Positions 24,760 through 33,408 of a stretch of 64,000 nt of DNA are shown here, piece by piece; within the stretch, counting starts at the first letter, position 1, and every line of letters starts with the position of its first letter. The notes beneath the pieces were generated by a model that did no database searches, was not told the DNA's origin, and saw only the letters and a list, made by a program, of their open reading frames with translations. The stretch is from Spirosoma radiotolerans (GTDB taxonomy: Bacteria > Bacteroidota > Bacteroidia > Cytophagales > Spirosomataceae): positions 620,001 to 684,000 of the forward strand of contig NZ_CP010429.1 of the NCBI RefSeq assembly GCF_000974425.1, written 5' to 3'. The position numbers and the translations under genes are program-made.

Positions 24760-25734
24760 TTAAACGGACAGAATCTTTACCATTCTGAGTAAATCTTCAC
24801 TGATTGGTTTGGGAAGCCGAATGGTATCGCGGAACGGCGTATAGACCAATTCGTTGTTGATAATACCTGCCATTACGTTTTGTTCACCATTCATCAAGCC
24901 TTCCAGTGCACCGAGCCCCAGCCGACTGGCCAGAATCCGGTCGTAAGCAGTGGGTATGCCGCCCCGCTGAATGTGCCCCAGGGTTGTTACCCGCATATCG
25001 ATATCAGACTGAATTTGCGCACGTATTTTTTCGGCAATCTCTGTAGCGTTTCCTGCTTCTTCACCTTCTGCAATGACCACAATAGAGGAGGATTTCTGGC
25101 GACTCCATCCCGATTTCAGCGTTTCAATGACCTCCGAGATGGGCGTAAGAACTTCAGGTACCATCACCATTTCGGCACCACCAGCAATGCCCGACTGAAT
25201 AGCGATGTAGCCAGAATCGCGACCCATTACTTCAATGAAGAAAATCCGGTCGTGGGAGTCGGCAGTATCCCGAATTTTATCAATAGCTTCAAGCGCCGTG
25301 TTAACGGCTGTATCGAAGCCAATCGTGTGGTCAGTTCCGTAGAGGTCATTATCAATGGTGCCGGGCGCACCAACGGTTGGAATACCGTATTCATCGAAAA
25401 AGAGAGTAGCGCCCGTAAACGTACCATTGCCGCCAATGGCCACTAAGCCTTCAATGTCAAATTTCTTAAGTTGATCGTATGCTTTGGCACGACCTTCGGG
25501 GGTCATGAATTCTTTGCTGCGGGCCGATTTCAGAATGGTACCTCCGCGTTGCACGATGTTACTGACCGAGTGCGAAGACATCTGAAAAATGTCGCCATTT
25601 ATCATTCCGCTGTACCCCCGGCGGATACCGAAAACTTCCAGCCCGTGATAGACCGCCCCCCGAACCACAGCCCGGATACAGGCGTTCATACCCGGTGCAT
25701 CCCCACCCGAGGTAAAAACAGCTACTCGTTTCAT
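24760..25734 (-). CDS. pfkA: ATP-dependent 6-phosphofructokinase
   Basis: A 324-residue glycolytic enzyme that phosphorylates fructose 6-phosphate. Group A PFK motifs are all present: FTSGGDAPGMNACIRAVVR (ATP loop, GGDxxG), RGYSGMI, GNGTFTGA, the catalytic GTIDNDLYGTDHTIGFDTA, FIEVMGRDSGYIA and TLGHIQRGGIPTAYDR. GTIDND, with Gly rather than Lys after ATP-loop alignment (GGNGTF), indicates the ATP-dependent rather than PPi-dependent form. Length matches E. coli PfkA (320). A promoter candidate lies at 25798-25830. It is the gene just downstream of the glycan locus but has its own promoter. Confidence 0.96.
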   Translation of the reverse strand: MKRVAVFTSGGDAPGMNACIRAVVRGAVYHGLEVFGIRRGYSGMINGDIFQMSSHSVSNIVQRGGTILKSARSKEFMTPEGRAKAYDQLKKFDIEGLVAIGGNGTFTGATLFFDEYGIPTVGAPGTIDNDLYGTDHTIGFDTAVNTALEAIDKIRDTADSHDRIFFIEVMGRDSGYIAIQSGIAGGAEMVMVPEVLTPISEVIETLKSGWSRQKSSSIVVIAEGEEAGNATEIAEKIRAQIQSDIDMRVTTLGHIQRGGIPTAYDRILASRLGLGALEGLMNGEQNVMAGIINNELVYTPFRDTIRLPKPISEDLLRMVKILSV

Positions 25735-25797
25735 AGGTTAAATCAATTATTTAGGGAAATTTCACAAAAGGTTACGAGGGTATCGTTTTAAACCCCG

Positions 25798-25830
25798 CAA
25801 ATTTATCCGCATTTATCAATCTATGGGCAA
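25798..25830 (-). promoter_or_regulatory. pfkA promoter
   Basis: TTG (25830-25828), 22 bases, TAAATTTG (25805-25798) on the minus strand; leader of roughly 60 bases. Confidence 0.5.
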
Positions 25831-25967
25831 TGAACTGGGAATTATCCCATTGTTTTCGCACAAATTTCACAAAAAGGCTAAAACAAACTGGCTTTAGCGT
25901 CTATTTTAACATGCCCGGTTATCAACCCTGACCAATTATTGTGTTTCGGCTGTCACCTTGCTGCACA

Positions 25968-26738
25968 TTATATATTGACTTTAAATCGTCCTGCCCGCCA
26001 CAGAATCATCATGTGATTGCGTAGCGTTGTCAGGAGGCCAAAATGCTGGACAAGGACCTTGAATCGATCCGTGAGCGACCGGCGGTGCTGCTGCACGGAA
26101 ACCCCGCCAACTAAGTACCTACATAAGACAAAAGGCAAAAACTCTATTTTTTGGGCCTTTTTCAGACAACGGATTTCCCAGTCTAAATCGGCGCTCAGGT
26201 TCGTAAGCAGATAGTCGGGGGCAAGATCCCGTTTAACAACAAAGGCCTGATGGCATACTTTCATACCGAGTGCCATATCGCGCCAGGTCAGGTTTTTGGG
26301 CAAAACATGGGGAGTCACTTGGCTGCGCAAACCTACTGGAACCGTATGAACAGCGACCTGATCGACCACGTCCCGAACAAAAAGCGCATCGCTATAATAC
26401 ACATCGGCCTCAGTCGCCTTGATCCGCGCCAGTAGTTTCGACACTACATCCGGGTCGTGGATTTCATCGCCTGCATTCATAAACCAGACATACTGCCCTG
26501 TGGCCTGATGGAGCCCTTTGTTCATCGCATCATACAAACCCTGATCAGGCTCAGAAAGCCAGCGGGTAATGCTGGTTTGATATTGCTTAATAATGCTTAG
26601 CGTGCCATCCGTAGAGGCTCCATCAATTACAATATACTCAATATCCGTTGCCTGCTGGTCGACGACACTCCTGATCGTGCGCTCCAGAAACCGCTCGGCA
26701 TTGTAGGTAATGGTGATGATGGAGATGGTTGGCGACAT
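25968..26738 (-). CDS. Glycosyltransferase family 2
   Basis: A 256-residue GT-A fold transferase. SIITITYNAERFLERTIRSV is the nucleotide-binding start, YIVIDGASTDGTL follows, and the DxD-type metal site is in VWFMNAGDEIHDPDV. It resembles the WcaA/WcaE-like GT2 proteins that add sugars in capsule or O-antigen repeat synthesis. It is the last gene of the minus-strand glycan locus, 57 bases after the GT4 gene, across a 30-bp hairpin. Donor and acceptor cannot be inferred. Confidence 0.9.
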   Translation of the reverse strand: MSPTISIITITYNAERFLERTIRSVVDQQATDIEYIVIDGASTDGTLSIIKQYQTSITRWLSEPDQGLYDAMNKGLHQATGQYVWFMNAGDEIHDPDVVSKLLARIKATEADVYYSDALFVRDVVDQVAVHTVPVGLRSQVTPHVLPKNLTWRDMALGMKVCHQAFVVKRDLAPDYLLTNLSADLDWEIRCLKKAQKIEFLPFVLCRYLVGGVSVQQHRRSLTDRFKVLVQHFGLLTTLRNHMMILWRAGRFKVNI

Positions 26739-26745
26739 AAAAGTG

Positions 26746-26820
26746 AATGAGTGAAAGAATGAATGAGTGAAAGAGCGCTACAAGGAACCACTCTTTCACT
26801 CATTCATTCTTTCACTCATT
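26746..26820. repeat. 30-bp perfect hairpin between GT4 and GT2 genes
   Basis: Arms 26746-26775 and 26791-26820 are perfect complements over 30 bp, with a 15-base loop. They are built from GAGTGAAAGAATGAATG-type words. The right arm overlaps the 3' end of the GT4 gene and encodes its final codons and stop. It is a purine/pyrimidine-rich stem, unlike a normal GC-rich terminator. Confidence 0.8.
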
Positions 26821-28118
26821 AATTTATCGTACAAATCTATATGTTGCCGGGCGACGACGTCTTCTGAAAAACGAGCTTCGGCTGATTGACGGGCGTTTTG
26901 ACGCAATTCCTGGGGACTAGGGTGGGTTAGAATGAACGCCAGTCCGTCAGCCAGCTGTTGCGCCGACCCCACATCGGCCAGATAGCCATTTTGCCCGTGG
27001 TCGATCATTTCGGGAATGCCACCCGTACGAAAACCAACCACCGGCGTACCACAGGCCAGCGCTTCGATGACCGTATTGGGAAGGTTGTCTTCCAGCGAAG
27101 GGACAACCATGGCATCGGCTGCGTTGTAAGCCGCCACAATATCGTCTTCTGCAGTTAACAGGCCAAGGTGCCGAATGGTATAGGGCAACTCATTGAACAA
27201 ATAAGAACGGCCCTTGCCAAACAGTATTATTTCTGGGGCCAACTCCGGGTATTGCTGGTTGAGTAGTGCCAGCGCTTCGGCAAATTGCCTGAAGCCTTTA
27301 CGAACATCGGTTACGTTAGCACTGCCGAATAAAAGCCGGGCTGGGCGAACGGCTGTCAGTTGATCTGTGTCCGGCAGGTTAAGCTGAGCATTAGCCTCCG
27401 TGCGCTCCATAGGCCGAAACGCCATTTGGTCGATAGCGTAAGGAATGACCGTGAACGGAAACGTACGGAGCAACGCACTGCGCTGTGCTTCGCTGGCTAA
27501 CCAATGGCTGGGCGGGGTAAAATGCACATGGGCGTTCTGGAAAAGTGCCTTTTTCTGCTCAAAAATTTTGTCTGATAAATCATGCTCATCGGGCTTTTTC
27601 AGATAAGGGCAGTTGCGGCAATGACTCAGGAAGTGATCGCAGCCGCGCGAGTAATGGCATCCACCCGTAAAGGCCCACTGGTCGTGTAATGTCCAGACAA
27701 TGGGTTTTTGTAAGGCAAACAGCGACCGCAACCCTTCTATCGACAAAAAGCCGAAATTGATCCAATGCAGATGCAACACATCGGCTTGTTGAATGGCCGG
27801 ATGAAAATTGAGATTAGCGCCAAACTTAGCGGGCGAAAATTGAAATCGTACCGAAGGGTCACGTTCGTGAGGCAGGAAATACAATCGTTCGGCCACGAAT
27901 CGTCCAAAGGCCGTTTGTTCGGCCAGAAAATTATTAGCCAGATAAAGCACGCCCGGCGCTGGTCGATGTTTCTCGAGTCGATTGGGAACGCCCACGAGCA
28001 TCGTACTCTCGATGCTGTGCGTTGTCCATACCTGTTTTTGCAAGGCTCGGTGGAGCCGGTTAGCCGCCACAGCCGCCCCGCCAAATAAGTGGTAGTTGCT
28101 TAGGTGCGTAACTCTCAC
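26796..28118 (-). CDS. Glycosyltransferase family 4
   Basis: A 440-residue GT-B transferase. The N-terminal domain opens with LSNYHLFGGAAVAANRLHRAL and includes WTLHDQWAFTGGCHYSRGC with a cysteine cluster (CxxxxxxCDHF..CRNCPY) often seen in WcaC-like enzymes. The C-terminal domain carries the donor motif EDNLPNTVIEALACGTPVVGF with the E-x7-E pattern. The start overlaps the stop of the upstream FkbM gene by four bases (ATGA), so the two are translationally coupled. The last residues (KLMSERMNE) are encoded by an arm of the downstream hairpin. The sugar specificity is unknown. Confidence 0.9.
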   Translation of the reverse strand: MRVTHLSNYHLFGGAAVAANRLHRALQKQVWTTHSIESTMLVGVPNRLEKHRPAPGVLYLANNFLAEQTAFGRFVAERLYFLPHERDPSVRFQFSPAKFGANLNFHPAIQQADVLHLHWINFGFLSIEGLRSLFALQKPIVWTLHDQWAFTGGCHYSRGCDHFLSHCRNCPYLKKPDEHDLSDKIFEQKKALFQNAHVHFTPPSHWLASEAQRSALLRTFPFTVIPYAIDQMAFRPMERTEANAQLNLPDTDQLTAVRPARLLFGSANVTDVRKGFRQFAEALALLNQQYPELAPEIILFGKGRSYLFNELPYTIRHLGLLTAEDDIVAAYNAADAMVVPSLEDNLPNTVIEALACGTPVVGFRTGGIPEMIDHGQNGYLADVGSAQQLADGLAFILTHPSPQELRQNARQSAEARFSEDVVARQHIDLYDKLMSERMNE

Positions 28119-29095
28119 CGCCCTAGTAGTTTATCGAACTTTTTGACAACTTCGGGCCAGAAGCCCAGCCCAAACACACGTCCCCAAATCCGCCGACGCG
28201 AATAGGCTTCCATTTCAGCGAAGATTGGATCTGTAGAAATATTTTTTGCTTTCTGCGTTAAAATCAATGCAAACCCGTGCTGCTTCAGCGTTGTCGCAAA
28301 AACCCAGCCCAGCAACAGATTTCGCTGTGTGAGCGTCGTTTCGTCAGCGAAGCGGTTCAGGTAGGTCATTTCACCCCAAACGGCGCTGTTTTTTAACGAG
28401 AACAAAACAAACTTCTTCACCAATGGCTGGCTGGTGAAGCTGTCTAACAACGCGGGTGTGATGCGGGGAGAGCCTTTTGGAATCAGTTCGGCAAGCCAGT
28501 GACTGCCTGTTGCCTCCATGAATTGCAGTACCTGATAGAGTTTGTCCTCGCCATCGTAAATCGACGCAATACCCGGCTCAAATTCGGCCGTGAGCACCTG
28601 TTTTGCCCGCGCTTCGCCGAGGTTACGAAACAGCCGGAGGTCGGTGCCCTGCGAGTCGGTTTTGAACCAGTCAACCTGCTTTATGTTCAGGCTATCGAGC
28701 GTTGATCGAAGGCTCCGCGTTTTTAACTGAACCACTTTAGTGGGCTCAAATTTGGGCGCGAAGGCATACTCCTGAATCAGATCGGGCCGGGGGCGTAATA
28801 GGCTGGAACAGTGCGGTGACACCGTCAGGTAGAAGTCTGCGTGTCCTAAACCGGTATTTTCATCCTCGTCCGACGTTGGTCCGGTAACAATATTATTAAA
28901 CGTATAAAGCTTCCGAAAGTGTCCGGATTCACTTTCTACATAGCCAAAATCGCGGTCGTCGGCATCGAATGCAATACATACAGCGTATTTTGCAAATGCT
29001 TTCCAGCGACCATGCAGTTGCCCCGATGCGCCAATATCCACGAGCACAGGCGGCTCTGTCTGAAACTCAGGACGGGAAAGTATTTTATCGATCAT
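28115..29095 (-). CDS. FkbM family methyltransferase (first copy)
   Basis: A 326-residue SAM-dependent methyltransferase-like protein. VLVDIGASGQLHGRW is the SAM-binding motif I; VDWFKTDSQGTDLRLFRNLG matches the FkbM-type motif with the catalytic-site Asp region (DxxGxE/D variant). FkbM proteins O-methylate sugars and other small molecules. The reading frame is open to 29215 through the upstream repeat region, but ATG 29095 (MIDKILSRPEF) is the sensible start, since the upstream part is made of repeat words. The stop overlaps the GT4 start. It is more divergent than the second FkbM gene. Confidence 0.8.
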   Translation of the reverse strand: MIDKILSRPEFQTEPPVLVDIGASGQLHGRWKAFAKYAVCIAFDADDRDFGYVESESGHFRKLYTFNNIVTGPTSDEDENTGLGHADFYLTVSPHCSSLLRPRPDLIQEYAFAPKFEPTKVVQLKTRSLRSTLDSLNIKQVDWFKTDSQGTDLRLFRNLGEARAKQVLTAEFEPGIASIYDGEDKLYQVLQFMEATGSHWLAELIPKGSPRITPALLDSFTSQPLVKKFVLFSLKNSAVWGEMTYLNRFADETTLTQRNLLLGWVFATTLKQHGFALILTQKAKNISTDPIFAEMEAYSRRRIWGRVFGLGFWPEVVKKFDKLLGR

Positions 29096-29276
29096 TTGGT
29101 TTGTGGTTTGTGGTTTGTGATTAGCCTCCATTCCATGGCCTGGTATCCTCACAGGCCACTCCTGCCAATAGAAACAGTTGCTGACGCTCGTGTGGCTTGT
29201 GAGGACACAGGCCATGGAATAGGATGGTTGTGGGTCGCGTTAGCCAACCACAAACCGTAAACTACAAACCACCAAT
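29096..29276. repeat. Complex nested inverted-repeat region between FkbM genes
   Basis: The outer parts are GGTTTGTGGTTTGTGG-type words on the left and complementary CCACAAACCGTAAACTACAA words on the right (29248-29273). Inside is ATTCCATGGCCTG (29130-29142) with its exact complement at 29208-29220, then TCCTCACA/TGTGAGGA further in. The reverse complement of 29250-29270 shares GGTTTGTAGTTTACGG with the hairpin at 30106-30186. It holds no gene. Confidence 0.65.
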
Positions 29277-30083
29277 CTATTTTCTGTACGCAAAGATATT
29301 CAATTGTAAATCCATGCTGTCGTTGCCTTTGTAACGATGGTTGACCAGGGGTGCATGGCGGTACTGACTAGTGTTGATGTAATACCGGAAACCACTGGCT
29401 TCCAGCACCTGAACAACCTCAGCCAGCGTTTGCGGATGGTCGAGGTAGGCATGGAATTCAACGAAAAGGTTCTGAACATGGGCCAGCGCATCCCGACAAT
29501 CGGTGAGCACCGCTGTTTCGGCCCCTTCGATGTCCATCTTGAGCATATCGATTCGGGTTTCGCGCAGTAAAACATCCCGCAGCCGGACAGAGGGAACCAA
29601 CTTACGGTCGGTTTGCGAGAAAATCGACGCAGAGTCGGCCTGGTCACTGCCAAACCAGATGCCTTCGTCATTTGTCCAGACGGCTTTGGTCACGACGTCG
29701 ACACCCGAAATCTGATTTTTCCGAAGGTTATCCTGCAAAATGGCACTGATTTGCTCATCGGCTTCGAAAGCCACAATTCGGGCGTTGGGGTAGGCCTGAT
29801 GAAAGTACACGACGCTCGTGCCGATGTTCGTACCACAATCGAAAATGACGGGAGCGGGGCTGGTGGTGTAGAACCGGTAGAACTCATCCACAAAAATTTC
29901 CCGGAACTGCCAGACAAACGACAGCGCATCCGGTACCCGAAACCGGTATTTTCCGAACGTAACATCCGTAGCCTGATTGCGCGGCTTACTGCCGTAGCGC
30001 AAGGCTAAAACCAGCAACCGGCGGCCTTCCGCTGAGCGCAGGAGCCGGGCTGTTTCCGTAAATAAAAAGCGAAAGATCCACAT
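29277..30083 (-). CDS. FkbM family methyltransferase (second copy)
   Basis: A 268-residue protein with a textbook FkbM methyltransferase domain. VIFDCGTNIGTSVVYFHQ is SAM motif I, RIVAFEADEQISAILQDNL motif II, and IDMLKMDIEGAETAVL the family's DIEGAE motif. The C-terminal FVEFHAYLDHPQTL region is also conserved. It presumably methylates a sugar of the locus's glycan. It lies between the flippase and the first FkbM gene and is separated from both by hairpin-rich spacers. Confidence 0.9.
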   Translation of the reverse strand: MWIFRFLFTETARLLRSAEGRRLLVLALRYGSKPRNQATDVTFGKYRFRVPDALSFVWQFREIFVDEFYRFYTTSPAPVIFDCGTNIGTSVVYFHQAYPNARIVAFEADEQISAILQDNLRKNQISGVDVVTKAVWTNDEGIWFGSDQADSASIFSQTDRKLVPSVRLRDVLLRETRIDMLKMDIEGAETAVLTDCRDALAHVQNLFVEFHAYLDHPQTLAEVVQVLEASGFRYYINTSQYRHAPLVNHRYKGNDSMDLQLNIFAYRK

Positions 30084-30105
30084 GGGAAGACGGTTTACGG
30101 TGTCC

Positions 30106-30186
30106 GGTTTATGGTTTGTAGTTTACGGTTGGCTGACGCAAAATGTGCTAATGCGTCAGCCAACCGTAAACTACAAACCATAAACC
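30106..30186. repeat. 35-bp perfect hairpin between flippase and FkbM genes
   Basis: Arms 30106-30140 and 30152-30186 are perfectly complementary over 35 bp with an 11-base loop. They contain GGTTTGTAGTTTACGGTT and TTGGCTGACGC; the region near 29.2 kb has the related TTGGCTAACGC. It lies between two genes transcribed in the same direction. It is the longest stem in the window. Confidence 0.8.
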
Positions 30187-30191
30187 AACTA

Positions 30192-31691
30192 CTAGTTTAA
30201 ATAACGTTTTCTTAACCCCGCCACTGTCTGATCAATATCCGATGACAGCCTGAGCGCAACGACTGACCCGCCAAACAGACCGGTGATCAGTGCCGACCGC
30301 CAGCCAATGTCGAGAATGAAGCGCCATGTCGGTGCATTTTTGGCAGGATAAGGAATTTGTACCGCAATCCACCATACGGCGAGGCCCAGTAAAATGACAA
30401 CGAGGTTTCGCCAGGTAAACGGCTGCATCTTAAAAGCAAATCCCACAAACAGCGTTCGAGCAAGGTTAAACAGCGTTGTTGCCAGTGCGGCCCCTATGGC
30501 AGCTCCATTGATACCAAAACGAGGAATCAGATAGAGGTTGGCCCCAATCGTAATGAAAACGAGGGCGACAAAAAATAACGAGTCGTAGGTGTAATAGCGG
30601 GACGTATTCAGAATAACGCCATTTACGCCGGTTGCCATGTCGATCAGTTTACCCAGGCCAAGCCACAGAATCACGTAATAACCTGCTTCGTAACTGGCGG
30701 GTAAAAACCGGAAGACACTGGGCAGGTTAGCAGCCACGCCGACGAAAACCAGACAGCCCGCAATCAATTGATTTAAACAGCTCTTTCGGTAAATACTGGC
30801 AATGTTTTTCAGGTCGTTCGTTTTCCATGATTCGGCAATCAGTGTACCGGAAACTTTATATAAGGTCGTTGCCGGAATCGCAATAACTGTGGCAAAGTAG
30901 GAAGCCGTGCCATAGATTCCGGTGTCGCCAAGTCCCTGTCTGCTGTTGATCATGAATTTGTCAATCGTCCAGACAATCTGCGTCGAAAGGGCCGAGGTGA
31001 AAGTTAAGCCAGCATAACGTATCATGTTTCGGCGTAAATCCGCTTTGACGAACACAAACGTACGGTTGAAAAATAAAGCCTCATCCCGCGCAACGCTAAC
31101 AACCATCAGTAGTAGCGGAACCAGAAACGCTACTAACCAAACGCCCAGAAACTGGGGCAGCGTAACCCAGCCCAGCCAGTACAGGCCACCCGCCAGGAGG
31201 ATCAATATGCGCTGAACGAACTGTTGTAAGAGGGTTCCCGTAACGGGGTCGTAGAGCAACCGGGCGTAATTGTCAAAAACGGTGAAATAGACCGTAAAGA
31301 AGGTGAGCGGAATAAGCAGATAATAATATTCGACAAACAGGGCCGACTCTTTCTGGTACCAGTCAATGACCCAGGGACGCGCCAGCCACAAGGCCAGTAC
31401 ACACAAGCTGAAACCAATGAGCGTCGTTAGGCAGGCAATGAGCAAATACCCGTTATGCTGTTTTTCAACGTCACGGAAAAACGGAAAGTATCGTCCTCCC
31501 GCGCCATTCACGCCCAGATTCGATGCCTGGGAAAGCACCTGCGCCAGCGAAATCAAGAGGGTTAGCAACCCCACCACCTGGGTTCCTTCGAATAAATTCG
31601 GAAACCAGAGCCCTTGCGTAAAAAAGCCAACGGCTACACCCGCGTAGGCGTAAATCGAACTCTGAATGGTTTGCCGTTTAATGATACCCAT
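30192..31691 (-). CDS. Wzx-like polysaccharide flippase
   Basis: A 499-residue inner-membrane protein of the MOP/MATE superfamily (polysaccharide_synt type). It has about 12-14 hydrophobic segments beginning with SSIYAYAGVAVGFFTQGLWFP. The central VWTIDKFMINSRQGLGDTGIYGTASYFATVIAIPATTLYKV and later GINGAAIGAALATTLFNLARTL are typical of O-antigen flippases. It would translocate the lipid-linked oligosaccharide across the membrane. No Wzy polymerase or chain-length regulator is seen in this locus, so the product may be a short glycan, or polymerisation genes may be elsewhere. Confidence 0.88.
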   Translation of the reverse strand: MGIIKRQTIQSSIYAYAGVAVGFFTQGLWFPNLFEGTQVVGLLTLLISLAQVLSQASNLGVNGAGGRYFPFFRDVEKQHNGYLLIACLTTLIGFSLCVLALWLARPWVIDWYQKESALFVEYYYLLIPLTFFTVYFTVFDNYARLLYDPVTGTLLQQFVQRILILLAGGLYWLGWVTLPQFLGVWLVAFLVPLLLMVVSVARDEALFFNRTFVFVKADLRRNMIRYAGLTFTSALSTQIVWTIDKFMINSRQGLGDTGIYGTASYFATVIAIPATTLYKVSGTLIAESWKTNDLKNIASIYRKSCLNQLIAGCLVFVGVAANLPSVFRFLPASYEAGYYVILWLGLGKLIDMATGVNGVILNTSRYYTYDSLFFVALVFITIGANLYLIPRFGINGAAIGAALATTLFNLARTLFVGFAFKMQPFTWRNLVVILLGLAVWWIAVQIPYPAKNAPTWRFILDIGWRSALITGLFGGSVVALRLSSDIDQTVAGLRKRYLN

Positions 31692-31697
31692 GTAGTG

Positions 31698-31773
31698 AAA
31701 GAGCGAAAGAGTGAATGGCGAAAGAGCGTTTCGGTTGGTGCCTCGCTTTCACTCTTTCACTCTTTCGCTCTTT
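31698..31773. repeat. 18-bp hairpin between pseI and flippase
   Basis: AAAGAGCGAAAGAGTGAA (31698-31715) is repeated in exact reverse complement at 31756-31773 with 40 bases between; inner parts pair imperfectly. The right arm lies within the pseI coding region and encodes the tail KSERVKE. It belongs to the same word family as 26746-26820. Confidence 0.7.
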
Positions 31774-32828
31774 ATTAAATTCCACGTCAGTGCTGTGCCT
31801 GCGGGAATGTTGGTGGTGGCAGTTTTGCCAAGGATGTCGTCGTAGTAGCGGGTGTGCAGGCCATTGGCCGGGCGTATGCTGCGGACATTGTCGGGGGTGA
31901 ACCGCTCACCCGCCTTCATCGGTTGCACGATATATAGTGACCGTTTGAACTGCAAACTCTTCGCTTCTTTGGGGGTAAGCGTATAGCTAACCTGCCCCAT
32001 TGCCAGATGTGCCCGTTCGGTTTCGATGACGAGGTTTTTCAGCTCGTCCGGCTCCAGAGAGAAGGCAGAGTCGACACCTCCATCGGCCCGGCGCAGCGTT
32101 ACGTGCTTTTCCAAAACGACAGCGCCCAACGCTACAGCCGCCACAGCTGCCCCGATGCCCATGGTGTGATCAGACAAACCCACGGGCACATCGAACAATT
32201 GCCGCATGTGTGGAATGGTCTGTAAATTGGTGGTTTCGGGCGTAGCGGGGTAGGTGCTGGTGCATTTGAGTAAGATCAGGTCTTTACACCCGTTTTGCCG
32301 CAAAATTTTAACGGATTCATCAAGGTCGGCAACGGAAGCAACCCCGGTACTCATAATGACTGGTTTGCCAGTACGAGCCACTTTCTTAAGCAGAATATGA
32401 TCCGTATTCTCGAAGGACGCAATCTTATACAGCGGCACATCGAGCGACTCTAAGAAATCAACAGCAGTAGTGTCGAAGGGCGAGCTGAACGCAATCATGC
32501 CGCGCTTTTGCGCATGGTCAAATATAGGTTTGTGCCATTCCCAGGGCGTGTACGCTTCGGCGTAGAGTTTGTACAGATTTTTGTCGGCCCAAAGCGACTT
32601 AGTGTCGCGAATGTAAAACTCCTCCGATGCCCCGTTAAACGTAATAGTATCGGGGGTGTAGGTTTGGAGTTTGAGCGCGTGCGCCCCGGCATCGGCCACG
32701 GCGTCGACAATTTCCAGCGCGCGTTCCAGCGACTGGTTGTGGTTGCCCGACATCTCGGCAATCACAAACGGCCGATGCGCTGGGCTGATGGTATATTGGG
32801 CAACCTGAATCGGTTGGTTACTACTCAT
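31749..32828 (-). CDS. pseI: Pseudaminic acid synthase
   Basis: A 359-residue NeuB-family synthase. It condenses phosphoenolpyruvate with 2,4-diacetamido-2,4,6-trideoxy-L-altrose to make pseudaminic acid. FVIAEMSGNHNQSLERALEIV, ALKLQTYTPDTITF and the later VGLSDHTMGIGAAVAAVALGAVVLEKHVTL are the synthase motifs; the C-terminal SAF (antifreeze-like) domain is in RSLYIVQPMKAGERFTPDNVRSIRPANGL. Assignment to PseI rather than NeuB or LegI rests on the full PseB-C-F-G-H set upstream. It overlaps pseH by four bases. Its last codons come from a hairpin arm. Confidence 0.93.
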   Translation of the reverse strand: MSSNQPIQVAQYTISPAHRPFVIAEMSGNHNQSLERALEIVDAVADAGAHALKLQTYTPDTITFNGASEEFYIRDTKSLWADKNLYKLYAEAYTPWEWHKPIFDHAQKRGMIAFSSPFDTTAVDFLESLDVPLYKIASFENTDHILLKKVARTGKPVIMSTGVASVADLDESVKILRQNGCKDLILLKCTSTYPATPETTNLQTIPHMRQLFDVPVGLSDHTMGIGAAVAAVALGAVVLEKHVTLRRADGGVDSAFSLEPDELKNLVIETERAHLAMGQVSYTLTPKEAKSLQFKRSLYIVQPMKAGERFTPDNVRSIRPANGLHTRYYDDILGKTATTNIPAGTALTWNLIKSERVKE

Positions 32829-33346
32829 TGACTATTTACGTAAAGCAAACACGGCTTATCCCGGCCTGACGCGGCCCCGCCTGGATTGGTCAGGTTGGAA
32901 ACGTCAAATTTACCGCTTTCCCCCGACAATCTGAAACCAGCCCGTTCGAAGGCCCGCACCGATGCCTGATTTGCAGGTTTGATGTAGGCATGAATCGTCA
33001 CAGCTCCCCACTGGTTCCGGCACACGCGACACCCTTCCGTAATGAGTTGAACGGATAGCCCTTTTCCCCGATAATGGGCATCGACCGATAGGCCGATGAT
33101 GATTTCATCGGGCATATCGGCAACGGGTGTGCGCTCAAAACGTACCTGACCAACGGGCTGCTTTGTTTCATCCGTGAAGACGAGCAGCAACGCATTTGGG
33201 TCGACTACTTTGCGCGAAAACCAGGACGTATGCGTTTCCAGCGAAATAGGAGCAGAATGGAACGACTGCCGACGGGTATCAGGGTCGTTTGCCCAATCAA
33301 AATAAAGTCGGGCATCAGCAGGTTGGGCAATTCGGTAAGTGAGCAT
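32825..33346 (-). CDS. pseH: PseH-like GNAT N-acetyltransferase
   Basis: A 173-residue GNAT enzyme that in this pathway N-acetylates the C4 amino group of the UDP-4-amino-4,6-dideoxy-L-AltNAc made by PseC. YRIAQPADARLYFDWANDPDTRRQSF and the acetyl-CoA loop YRGKGLSVQLI are recognisable, and HAYIKPANQASVRAFERAGF is the conserved end. ATG 33346 is chosen over the longer frame to 33385 because it matches the fold's first strand. The four-base overlap with pseI and its place between pseG and pseI support the pathway role; by sequence alone a ribosomal-protein-type GNAT would also fit. Confidence 0.85.
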   Translation of the reverse strand: MLTYRIAQPADARLYFDWANDPDTRRQSFHSAPISLETHTSWFSRKVVDPNALLLVFTDETKQPVGQVRFERTPVADMPDEIIIGLSVDAHYRGKGLSVQLITEGCRVCRNQWGAVTIHAYIKPANQASVRAFERAGFRLSGESGKFDVSNLTNPGGAASGRDKPCLLYVNSQ

Positions 33347-33408
33347 AGTCGTAGCCGGAACGTCTTGACATACCGAATTACGCATTTAATTGGAGCAACT
33401 AACTAATC

